Source of the DNA: Megachile rotundata
Taxonomy: Eukaryota; Arthropoda; Insecta; Hymenoptera; Megachilidae
DNA length: 64,000 bases
Assembly (NCBI RefSeq): GCF_050947335.1
Contig: NW_027473369.1
Span: 186,001 to 250,000, forward strand
Direction of reading: 5' to 3'
Both the position numbers and the translations under genes were made by a program. The notes under the pieces were generated by a model, which worked only from the letters and a program-made list of their open reading frames with translations, was not told the DNA's origin and searched no databases. Shown one piece after another: positions 48,476 through 62,410 of the stretch; position 1 is the stretch's first letter, and each line of letters opens with the position of its first letter.

Positions 48476-50284
48476 GCAATCACAATCACACAATCATAAT
48501 CATACAATTACAATCATACATCACAATCATACAATCACAATCATACAATCACAATCATACAATCATAATCATACAATTACAATCATACATCACAATAATA
48601 CAATCACAATCATACAATCACAATCATACAATCACAATCATACAATCACAATCATACAATCACAATCATACAATCGCAAGCATACAATCACAATCATACA
48701 ATCTCAATCATACAATCACAATCATACAATCATAATCATACAATTACAATCATACATCACAATCATGCAATCACAATCATACAATCGCAATCATACAATT
48801 CCAACTCCCAAATACAATCTCCCAAATACAATCATACAATCACAATCATACAATCACAATCATACAATCACAATCATACAATCACAATCATACTTTCACA
48901 ATCATACAATCACAATCATACAATCACAATCATACAATCACAATCATACAATCACAATCAGACAATCCCAATCATACAATCACAATCATACAATCACAAT
49001 CATACAATCACAATCATACAATCGCAAGCATACAATCACAATCATACAATCTCAATCATACAATCACAATCATACAATCATAATCATACAATTACAATCA
49101 TACATCACAATCATACAATCACAATCATACAATCGCAATCATACACTTACAATCTCCCGAATACAATCTCCCAAATACAATCATACAATCACAATCATAC
49201 AATCGCAAGCATACAATCACAGTCATACAATCTCAATCATACAATCACAATCATACAATCATAATCATACAATTACAATCATACATCACAATCATACAAT
49301 CACATTCATACAATCACAATCATACTATCGCAATCATACAATCACAATCATACAATCGCAATCATACAATTACAATATCCCAAATACAATCTCCCAAATA
49401 CAATCATACAATCACAATCATGCAATCACAATCATACAATCATATTCATACAATCACAATCATACAATCACAATCGTACATTCACAATCGTACAATCACA
49501 ATCGCACAACCACAATCAGACAATCACACTCATACAATCACAATCATGCAATCACAATCATACAATCACAATCATACAATCACAATCATACAATCACAAT
49601 CATGCAATCACAAAAATACAATCATAATCATACAATCACAATCATACAATCGCAATCATACAATCACAATCATACAATCATAATCATACAATCACAATCA
49701 TACAATCATAATCATACAATTACAATCATACATCACAATCATACAATCACAATCATACAATCGCAATCATACAATTACAATCCCCCAAATACAATCTCCC
49801 AAATACAATCATACAATCACAATCATACAATCACAATCATACAATTATAATCATACAATCACAATCATACAATCACAATCATACAATCACAATCATACAA
49901 TCGCAATCATACAATCACAATCATACAATCACAATCATACAATCACAATCATCCAATCACAATCATGCAATCACAATCATACATTCAAAGTCATGCAATC
50001 ACAAACATACAATCACAATCATGCAATCACAATCATACAATCATAATCATACAATCACGATCATACAATCACAATCGTACAATCACAATCGTACAATCAC
50101 AATCGCACAACCACAATCAGACAATCACAATCATACAATCACAATCATTCAATCACAATCATACAATCACAATCATACAATCACAATCATACAATCACAA
50201 TCATGCAATCACAATCATACATTCAAAATCATGCAATCACAATCATACAATCACAATCATGCAATCACAATCACACAATCATAA
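48476..50284 (+). repeat. Mosaic patch matching the 18-20.6 kb region
   Basis: The first part (48476-48840) matches about 20316-20680 at offset 28,160, including a 19-bp long unit at 48798 (ATTCCAACTCCC) otherwise seen only between 15.9 and 24.4 kb. The later part (49420-50284) matches 19475-20339 at offset 29,945. The two source pieces are in reversed order relative to the source region, so at least two joins are needed. The patch starts exactly where the 5,281 bp duplication ends. Confidence 0.8.
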
Positions 50285-51412
50285 TCATACAATTACAATC
50301 ATACATCACAATCATACAATCACAATCATACAATCGCAATCATACAATTACAATATCCCAAATACAAACTCCCAAATACAATCATACAATCACAATCATA
50401 CAATCACAATCATACAATCACAATCATGCAATCACAATCATACAATCATATTCATACAATCACAATCATACAATCACAATCGTACATTCACAATCGTACA
50501 ATCACAATCGCACAACCACAATCAGACAACCATACTCATACAATCACAATCATACAATCACAATCATACAATCACAATCATACAATCACAATCATACAAT
50601 CACAATCATACTTTCACAATCATACAATCACAATCATACAATCACAATCATACAATCACAATCATACAATCACAATCATACAATCACAATCATACAATCA
50701 CAATCATACAATCACAATCATACAATCACAATCATACAATCACAATCATACAATCGCAAGCATACAATCACAATCATACAATCTCAATCATACAATCACA
50801 ATCATACAATCATAATCATACAATTACAATCATACATCACAATCATACAATCACAATCATACAATCGCAATCATACAATTACAATCTCCCAAATACAATC
50901 TCCCAAATACAATCATACAATCACAATCATACTATCACAATCATACAATCGCAAGCATACAATCACAATCATACAATCTCAATCATACAATCACAATCAT
51001 ACAATCATTATCATACAATTACAATCATACATCACAATCATACAATCACATTCATACAATCACAATCATACTATCGCAATCATACAATCACAATCATACA
51101 ATCGCAATCATACAATTACAATATCCCAAATACAATCTCCCAAATACAATCATACAATCACAATCATGCAATCACAATCATACAATCATATTCATACAAT
51201 CACAATCATACAATCACAATCGTACATTCACAATCGTACAATCACAATCGCACAACCACAATCAGACAATCACACTCATACAATCACAATCATACAATCA
51301 CAATCATACAATCACAATCATACAATCACAATCATGCAATCACAAAAATACAATCATAATCATACAATCACAATCATACAATCGCAATCATACAATCACA
51401 ATCATACAATCA

Positions 51413-52624
51413 TAATCATACAATCACAATCATACAATCATAATCATACAATTACAATCATACATCACAATCATACAATCACAATCATACAATCGCAATC
51501 ATACAATTACAATCTCCCAAATACAATCTCCCAAATACAATCATACAGTCACAATCATACAATCACAATCATACAATCACAATCATACATTCAAAATCAT
51601 GCAATCACAATCATACAATCACAATCATACAATCACAATCATACAATCACAATCATACAATCGCAAGCATACAATCACATTCATACAATCTCAATCATAC
51701 AATCTCAATCGTACAATCACAATCATACAATCATAATCATACAATTACAATCATACATCACAATCATACAATCGCAATCATACAATCGCAATCACACAAT
51801 CACAATCATACAATCGCAATCATACAATAACAATCTCCCAAATACAATCTCCCAAATACAATCTCCCAAATACAATCATACAATCACAATCATACAATCA
51901 CAATCATACAATCACAATCATGCAATCACAATCGTACATTCAAAATCATGCAGTCACAATCATACAATCACAATCATGCAATCACAATCATACAATCATA
52001 ATCATACAATCACAATCATACAATCACAATCATACAATCACAATCATACAATCACATTCATACAATCACAATCATACAATCACAATCATACAATCACAAT
52101 CATGCAATCACAATCATACAATCACAATCATGCAATCACAATCATACAATCATATTCATACAATCACAATCATACAATCACAATCGTACATTCACAATCG
52201 TACAATCACAATCGCACAACCACAATCAGACAACCATACTCATACAATCACAATCATACAATCACAATCATACAATCACAATCATACAATCACAATCATA
52301 CTTTCACAATCATACAATCACAATCATACAATCACAATCATACAATCACAATCATACAATCACAATCAGACAATCACAATCATACAATCACAATCATACA
52401 ATCACAATCATACAATCACAATATCCCAAATACAAACTCCCAAATACAATCATACAATCACAATCATACAATCACAATCATACAATCACAATCATGCAAT
52501 CACAATCATACAATCATATTCATACAATCACAATCATACAATCACAATCGTACATTCACAATCGTACAATCACAATCGCACAACCACAATCAGACAACCA
52601 TACTCATACAATCACAATCATACA
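51413..52624 (+). repeat. Shared module, copy 4
   Basis: Anchored at 51920, at offset 22,351 from copy 3, and sharing copy 3's one-unit deletion (52494 corresponds to 30143). It carries a private CTCAATCGTACAATC variant near 51715, just before the anchor. Confidence 0.8.
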
Positions 52625-54102
52625 ATCACAATCATACAATCACAATCATACAATCACAATCATACAATCACAATCATACCATCACAATCATACAATCACA
52701 ATCATACAATCACAATCATACAATCACAATCATACAATCACAATCATACAATCACAATCATACAATCACAATCATACAATCACAATCATACAATCACAAT
52801 CATACAATCACAATCATACAATCACAATCATACAATCGCAAGCATACAATCACAATCATACAATCTCAATCATACAATCACAATCATACAATCATAATCA
52901 TACAATTACAATCATACATCACAATCATACAATCACAATCATACAATCGCAATCATACAATTACAATCTCCCAAATACAATCTCCCAAATACAATCATAC
53001 AATCACAATCATACAATCACAATCATACAATCACAATCATACAATCACAATCATACAATCACAATCATACAATCACAATCATACAATCACAATCATACTT
53101 TCACAATCATACAATCACAATCATACAATCACAATCATACAATCACAATCATACAATCACAATCAGACAATCACAATCATACAATCACAATCATACAATC
53201 ACAATCATACAATCACAATCATACAATCGCAAGCATACAATCACAATCATACAATCTCAATCATACAATCACAATCATACAATCATAATCATACAATTAC
53301 AATCATACATCACAATCATACAATCACAATCATACAATCGCAATCATACAATTACAATCTCCCAAATACAATCTCCCAAATACAATCATACAATCACAAT
53401 CATACAATCACAATCATACAATCACAATCATACTTTCACAATCATACAATCACAATCATACAATCACAATCATACAATCACAATCATACTTTCACAATCA
53501 TACAATCACAATCATACAATCACAATCATACAATCACAATCATACAATCACAATCAGACAATCACAATCATACAATCACAATCATACAATCACAATCATA
53601 CAATCACAATCATACAATCACAATCATACAATCACAATCATACAATCACAATCATACAATCACAATCATACAATCACAATCATACAATCACAATCATACA
53701 ATCACAATCATACAATCACAATCATACAATCACAATCATACAATCGCAAGCATACAATCACAATCATACAATCTCAATCATACAATCACAATCATACAAT
53801 CATAATCATACAATTACAATCATACATCACAATCATACAATCACAATCATACAATCGCAATCATACAATTAGAATCTCCCAAATACAATCTCCCAAATAC
53901 AATCATTCAATCACAATCATACAATCACAATCATACAATCACAATCATACAATCACAATCATACAATCACAATCATACTTTCACAATCATACAATCACAA
54001 TCATACAATCACAATCATACAATCACAATCATACAATCACAATCAGACAATCACAATCATACAATCACAATCATACAATCACAATCATACAATCACAATC
54101 AT

Positions 54103-55428
54103 ACAATCGCAAGCATACAATCACAATCATACAATCTCAATCATACAATCACAATCATACAATCATAATCATACAATTACAATCATACATCACAATCATA
54201 CAATCACAATCATACAATCGCAATCATACAATTACAATCTCCCAAATACAATCTCCCAAATACAATCATACAATCACAATCATACAATCACAATCATACA
54301 ATCACAATCATACAATCACAATCATACTTTCACAATCATACAATCACAATCATACAATCACAATCATACAATCACAATCATACAATCACAATCAGACAAT
54401 CACAATCATACAATCACAATCATACAATCACAATCATACAATCACAATCATACAATCGCAAGCATACAATCACAATCATACAATCTCAATCATACAATCA
54501 CAATCATACAATCATAATCATACAATTACAATCATACATCACAATCATACAATCACAATCATACAATCGCAATCATACACTTACAATCTCCCAAATACAA
54601 TCTCCCAAATACAATCATACAATCACAATCATACAATCACAATCATACAATCGCAAGCATACAATCACAGTCATACAATCTCAATCATACAATCACAATC
54701 ATACAATCATAATCATACAATTACAATCATACATCACAATCATACAATCACATTCATACAATCACAATCATACTATCGCAATCATACAATCACAATCATA
54801 CAATCGCAATCATACAATTACAATATCCCAAATACAATCTCCCAAATAAAATCATACAATCACAATCATGCAATCACAATCATGCAATCATATTCATACA
54901 ATCACAATCATACAATCACAATCGTACATTCACAATCGTACAATCACAATCGCACAACCACAATCAGACAATCACACTCATACAATCACAATCATGCAAT
55001 CACAATCATACAATCACAATCATACAATCACAATCATACAATCACAATCATGCAATCACAAAAATACAATCATAATCATACAATCACAATCATACAATCG
55101 CAATCATACAATCACAATCATACAATCACAATCATACAATCACAATCATACAGTCACAATCATACAATCACAATCAGACAATCACAATCATACAATCACA
55201 ATCATACAATCACAATCATACAATCACAATCATACAATCGCAAGCATACAATCACAATCATACAATCTCAATCATACAATCACAATCATACAATCATAAT
55301 CATACAATTACAATCATACATCACAATCATACAATCACAATCATACAATCGCAATCATACACTTACAATCTCCCAAATACAATCTCCCAAATACAATCAT
55401 ACAATCACAATCATACAATCACAATCAT
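54103..55428 (+). repeat. Ordered series 4: anchor spacings 349-195-587-195
   Basis: Anchors start at 54103, 54452, 54647, 55234 and 55429, preceded by 53740 (363 bp, against 377 in series 1, 2 and 5). Confidence 0.9.
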
Positions 55429-56902
55429 ACAATCGCAAGCATACAATCACAGTCATACAATCTCAATCATACAATCACAATCATACAATCATAATCATAC
55501 AATTACAATCATACATCACAATCATACAATCACATTCATACAATCACAATCATACTATCGCAATCATACAATCACAATCATACAATCGCAATCATACAAT
55601 TACAATATCCCAAATACAATCTCCCAAATACAATCATACAATCACAATCATGCAATCACAATCATACAATCATATTCATACAATCACAATCATACAATCA
55701 CAATCGTACATTCACAATCGTACAATCACAATCGCACAACCACAATCAGACAATCACACTCATACAATCACAATCATGCAATCACAATCATACAATCACA
55801 ATCATACAATCACAATCATACAATCACAATCATGCAATCACAAAAATACAATCATAATCATACAATCACAATCATACAATCGCAATCATACAATCACAAT
55901 CATACAATCATAATCATACAATCACAATCATACAATCATAATCATACAATTACAATCATACATCACAATCATACAATCACAATCATACAATCGCAATCAT
56001 ACAATTACAATCTCCCAAATACAATCTCCCAAATACAATCATACAATCACAATCATACAATCACAATCATACAATTATAATCATACAATCACAATCATAC
56101 AATCACAATCATACAATCACAATCATACAATCGCAATCATACTATCACAATCATACAATCACAATCATACAATCACAATCATCCAATCACAATCATGCAA
56201 TCACAATCATACATTCAAAATCATGCAATCACAAACATACAATCACAATCATGCAATCACAATCATACAATCATAATCATACAATCACAATCATACAATC
56301 ACAATCGTACAATCACAATCGTACAATCACAATCGCACAACCACAATCAGACAATCACAATCATACAATCACAATCATACAATCACAATCATACAATCAC
56401 AATCATACAATCACAATCATACAATCACAATCATGCAATCACAATCATACATTCAAAATCATGCAATCACAATCATACCATCACAATCATGCAATCACAA
56501 TCATACAATCATAATCATACAATTACAATCATACATCACAATCATACAATCACAATCATACAATCGCAATCATACAATTACAATATCCCAAATACAAACT
56601 CCCAAATACAATCATACAATCACAATCATACAATCACAATCATACAATCACAATCATGCAATCACATTCATACAATCATATTCATACAATCACAATCATA
56701 CAATCACAATCGTACATTCACAATCGTACAATCACAATCGCACAACCACAATCAGACAACCATACTCATACAATCACAATCATACAATCACAATCATACA
56801 ATCACAATCATACAATCACAATCATGCAATCACAAAAATACAATCATAATCATACAATCACAATCATACAATCGCAATCATACAATCACAATCATACAAT
56901 CA

Positions 56903-58114
56903 TAATCATACAATCACAATCATACAATCATAATCATACAATTACAATCATACATCACAATCATACAATCACAATCATACAATCGCAATCATACAATTAC
57001 AATCTCCCAAATACAATCTCCCAAATACAATCATACAGTCACAATCATACAATCACAATCATACAATCACAATCATACATTCAAAATCATGCAATCACAA
57101 TCATACAATCACAATCATACAATCACAATCATACAATCACAATCATACAATCGCAAGCATACAATCACATTCATACAATCTCAATCATACAATCTCAATC
57201 ATACAATCACAATCATACAATCATAATCATACAATTACAATCATACATCACAATCATACAATCGCAATCATACAATCGCAATCACACAATCACAATCATA
57301 CAATCGCAATCATACAATAACAATCTCCCAAATACAATCTCCCAAATACAATCTCCCAAATACAATCATACAATCACAATCATACAATCACAATCATACA
57401 ATCACAATCATGCAATCACAATCGTACATTCAAAATCATGCAGTCACAATCATACAATCACAATCATGCAATCACAATCATACAATCATAATCATACAAT
57501 CACAATCATACAATCACAATCATACAATCACAATCATACAATCACATTCATACAATCACAATCATACAATCACAATCATACAATCACAATCATGCAATCA
57601 CAATCATACAATCACAATCATGCAATCACAATCATACAATCATATTCATACAATCACAATCATACAATCACAATCGTACATTCACAATCGTACAATCACA
57701 ATCGCACAACCACAATCAGACAACCATACTCATACAATCACAATCATACAATCACAATCATACAATCACAATCATACAATCACAATCATACTTTCACAAT
57801 CATACAATCACAATCATACAATCACAATCATACAATCACAATCATACAATCACAATCAGACAATCACAATCATACAATCACAATCATACAATCACAATCA
57901 TACAATCACAATATCCCAAATACAAACTCCCAAATACAATCATACAATCACAATCATACAATCACAATCATACAATCACAATCATGCAATCACAATCATA
58001 CAATCATATTCATACAATCACAATCATACAATCACAATCGTACATTCACAATCGTACAATCACAATCGCACAACCACAATCAGACAACCATACTCATACA
58101 ATCACAATCATACA
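56903..58114 (+). repeat. Shared module, copy 5
   Basis: Anchored at 57410, at offset 27,841 from copy 3 and 5,490 from copy 4. It shares the one-unit deletion of copies 3 and 4, so copies 3-5 form a subgroup distinct from copies 1-2. Confidence 0.8.
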
Positions 58115-58335
58115 ATCACAATCATACAATCACAATCATACAATCACAATCATACAATCACAATCATACAATCACAATCATACAATCACAATCATACAAT
58201 CACAATCATACAATCACAATCATACAATCACAATCATACAATCACAATCATACAATCACAATCATACAATCACAATCATACAATCACAATCATACAATCA
58301 CAATCATACAATCACAATCATACAATCACAATCAT
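58098..58335 (+). repeat. Perfect run of 17 canonical 14-bp units
   Basis: This is 238 bp of perfect units and is the counterpart of 30257-30508 with one unit fewer. It is followed by a CGCAAGC box at 58336. Confidence 0.92.
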
Positions 58336-59633
58336 ACAATCGCAAGCATACAATCACAATCATACAATCTCAATCATACAATCACAATCATACAATCATA
58401 ATCATACAATTACAATCATACATCACAATCATACAATCACAATCATACAATCGCAATCATACAATTACAATCTCCCAAATACAATCTCCCAAATACAATC
58501 ATACAATCACAATCATACAATCACAATCATACAATCACAATCATACAATCACAATCATACAATCACAATCATACAATCACAATCATACAATCACAATCAT
58601 ACTTTCACAATCATACAATCACAATCATACAATCACAATCATACAATCACAATCATACAATCACAATCAGACAATCACAATCATACAATCACAATCATAC
58701 AATCACAATCATACAATCATAATCATACAATTACAATCATACATCACAATCATACAATCTCAATCATACAATCACAATCATACAATCATAATCATACAAT
58801 TACAATCATACATCACAATCATACAATCACAATCATACAATCGCAATCATACAATTACAATCACCCAAATACAATCTCCCAAATACAATCATACAATCAC
58901 AATCATACAATCACAATCATACAATCACAATCATACAATCACAATCATACTTTCACAATCATACAATCACAATCATACAATCACAATCATACAATCACAA
59001 TCATACTTTCACAATCATACAATCACAATCATACAATCACAATCATACAATCACAATCATACAATCACAATCAGACAATCACAATCATACAATCACAATC
59101 ATACAATCACAATCATACAATCACAATCATACAATCACAATCATACAATCACAATCATACAATCACAATCATACAATCACAATCATACAATCACAATCAT
59201 ACAATCACAATCATACAATCACAATCATACAATCACAATCATACAATCACAATCATACAATCGCAAGCATACAATCACAATCATACAATCTCAATCATAC
59301 AATCACAATCATACAATCATAATCATACAATTACAATCATACATCACAATCATACAATCACAATCATACAATCGCAATCATACAATTACAATCTCCCAAA
59401 TACAATCTCCCAAATACAATCATTCAATCACAATCATACAATCACAATCATACAATCACAATCATACAATCACAATCATACAATCACAATCATACTTTCA
59501 CAATCATACAATCACAATCATACAATCACAATCATACAATCACAATCATACAATCACAATCAGACAATCACAATCATACAATCACAATCATACAATCACA
59601 ATCATACAATCACAATCATACAATCACAATCAT

Positions 59634-59800
59634 ACAATCGCAAGCATACAATCACAATCATACAATCTCAATCATACAATCACAATCATACAATCATAAT
59701 CATACAATTACAATCATACATCACAATCATACAATCACAATCATACAATCGCAATCATACAATTACAATCTCCCAAATACAATCTCCCAAATACAATCAT
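59634..59800 (+). repeat. Phase-shift box, representative copy (13 + 20 + 8 bp units)
   Basis: This copy was parsed unit by unit. It opens with ACAATCGCAAGCAT, then a canonical unit, ACAATCTCAATCAT, a canonical unit, ACAATCATAATCAT and ACAATTACAATCAT. Next come a 13-bp unit ACATCACAATCAT (59718-59730), a canonical unit, ACAATCGCAATCAT, a 20-bp unit ACAATTACAATCTCCCAAAT (59759-59778), ACAATCTCCCAAAT, and an 8-bp half-unit ACAATCAT (59793-59800). The irregular units sum to 41 bp, one less than 42, so each box shifts the 14-bp phase by -1. Variants of the box recur dozens of times. Some have AATATCCC in place of AATCTCCC, CACTTACAATC in place of CAATTACAATC, or a 19-bp form of the long unit. Confidence 0.9.
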
Positions 59801-60945
59801 ACAATCACAATCATACAATCACAATCATACAATCACAATCATACAATCACAATCATACTTTCACAATCATACAATCACAATCATACAATCACAATCATAC
59901 AATCACAATCATACAATCACAATCAGACAATCACAATCATACAATCACAATCATACAATCACAATCATACAATCACAATCATACAATCGCAAGCATACAA
60001 TCACAATCATACAATCTCAATCATACAATCACAATCATACAATCATAATCATACAATTACAATCATACATCACAATCATACAATCACAATCATACAATCG
60101 CAATCATACACTTACAATCTCCCAAATACAATCTCCCAAATACAATCATACAATCACAATCATACAATCACAATCATACAATCGCAAGCATACAATCACA
60201 GTCATACAATCTCAATCATACAATCACAATCATACAATCATAATCATACAATTACAATCATACATCACAATCATACAATCACATTCATACAATCACAATC
60301 ATACTATCGCAATCATACAATCACAATCATACAATCGCAATCATACAATTACAATATCCCAAATACAATCTCCCAAATAAAATCATACAATCACAATCAT
60401 GCAATCACAATCATGCAATCATATTCATACAATCACAATCATACAATCACAATCGTACATTCACAATCGTACAATCACAATCGCACAACCACAATCAGAC
60501 AATCACACTCATACAATCACAATCGTGCAATCACAATCATACAATCACAATCATACAATCACAATCATACAATCACAATCATGCAATCACAAAAATACAA
60601 TCATAATCATACAATCACAATCATACAATCGCAATCATACAATCACAATCATACAATCACAATCATACAATCACAATCATACAGTCACAATCATACAATC
60701 ACAATCAGACAATCACAATCATACAATCACAATCATACAATCACAATCATACAATCACAATCATACAATCGCAAGCATACAATCACAATCATACAATCTC
60801 AATCATACAATCACAATCATACAATCATAATCATACAATTACAATCATACATCACAATCATACAATCACAATCATACAATCGCAATCATACACTTACAAT
60901 CTCCCAAATACAATCTCCCAAATACAATCATACAATCACAATCAT
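59634..60945 (+). repeat. Ordered series 5: anchor spacings 349-195-587-181
   Basis: Anchors start at 59634, 59983, 60178, 60765 and 60946, preceded by 59257 (377 bp). The last interval has lost exactly one 14-bp unit relative to the other four series. A private CGTGCAATC near 60523 replaces CATGCAATC. Confidence 0.9.
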
Positions 60946-62354
60946 ACAATCGCAAGCATACAATCACAGTCATACAATCTCAATCATACAATCACAATCA
61001 TACAATCATAATCATACAATTACAATCATACATCACAATCATACAATCACATTCATACAATCACAATCATACTATCGCAATCATACAATCACAATCATAC
61101 AATCGCAATCATACAATTACAATATCCCAAATACAATCTCCCAAATACAATCATACAATCACAATCATGCAATCACAATCATACAATCATATTCATACAA
61201 TCACAATCATACAATCACAATCGTACATTCACAATCGTACAATCACAATCGCACAACCACAATCAGACAATCACACTCATACAATCACAATCATGCAATC
61301 ACAATCATACAATCACAATCATACAATCACAATCATACAATCACAATCATGCAATCACAAAAATACAATCATAATCATACAATCACAATCATACAATCGC
61401 AATCATACAATCACAATCATACAATCATAATCATACAATCACAATCATACAATCATAATCATACAATTACAATCATACATCACAATCATACAATCACAAT
61501 CATACAATCGCAATCATACAATTACAATCTCCCAAATACAATCTCCCAAATACAATCATACAATCACAATCATACAATCACAATCATACAATCGCAATCA
61601 TACTATCACAATCATACAATCACAATCATACAATCACAATCATCCAATCACAATCATGCAATCACAATCATACATTCAAAATCATGCAATCACAAACATA
61701 CAATCACAATCATGCAATCACAATCATACAATCATAATCATACAATCACAATCATACAATCACAATCGTACAATCACAATCGTACAATCACAATCGCACA
61801 ACCACAATCAGACAATCACAATCATACAATCACAATCATACAATCACAATCATACAATCACAATCATACAATCACAATCATACAATCACAATCATGCAAT
61901 CAAAATCATACATTCAAAATCATGCAATCACAATCATACAATCACAATCATGCAATCACAATCATACAATCATAATCATACAATTACAATCATACATCAC
62001 AATCATACAATCACAATCATACAATCGCAATCATACAATTACAATATCCCAAATACAAACTCCCAAATACAATCATACAATCACAATCATACAATCACAA
62101 TCATACAATCACAATCATGCAATCACATTCATACAATCATATTCATACAATCACAATCATACAATCACAATCGTACATTCACAATCGTACAATCACAATC
62201 GCACAACCACAATCAGACAACCATACTCATACAATCACAATCATACAATCACAATCATACAATCACAATCATACAATCACAATCATACAATCACAATCAT
62301 ACAATCACAGTCATACAATCACAATCATACAATCACAATCATACAATAACAATC

Positions 62355-62410
62355 TCCCAAATACAATCTCCCAAATACAATCTCCCAAATACAATCTCCC
62401 AAATACAATC
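62355..62410 (+). repeat. Cluster of four TCCCAAATACAATC units
   Basis: Four units follow CAATAACAATC. This matches the cluster at 34529 at offset 27,826, inside the block that recurs at 56.6-64 kb. Confidence 0.9.

Noticed and set aside
57410..61975. Open reading frame of 1,521 codons, and about a hundred others on the + strand, as protein-coding genes
   Set aside because: They follow from a stop-free 14-mer read in any frame. Starts are array variants (mostly CATGCAATC, a few CATGCTATC or similar), stops are array variants (mostly CATAATCAT), frames overlap heavily, the same variants are read in all phases, and no promoter, intron, signal or non-repeat domain is present.
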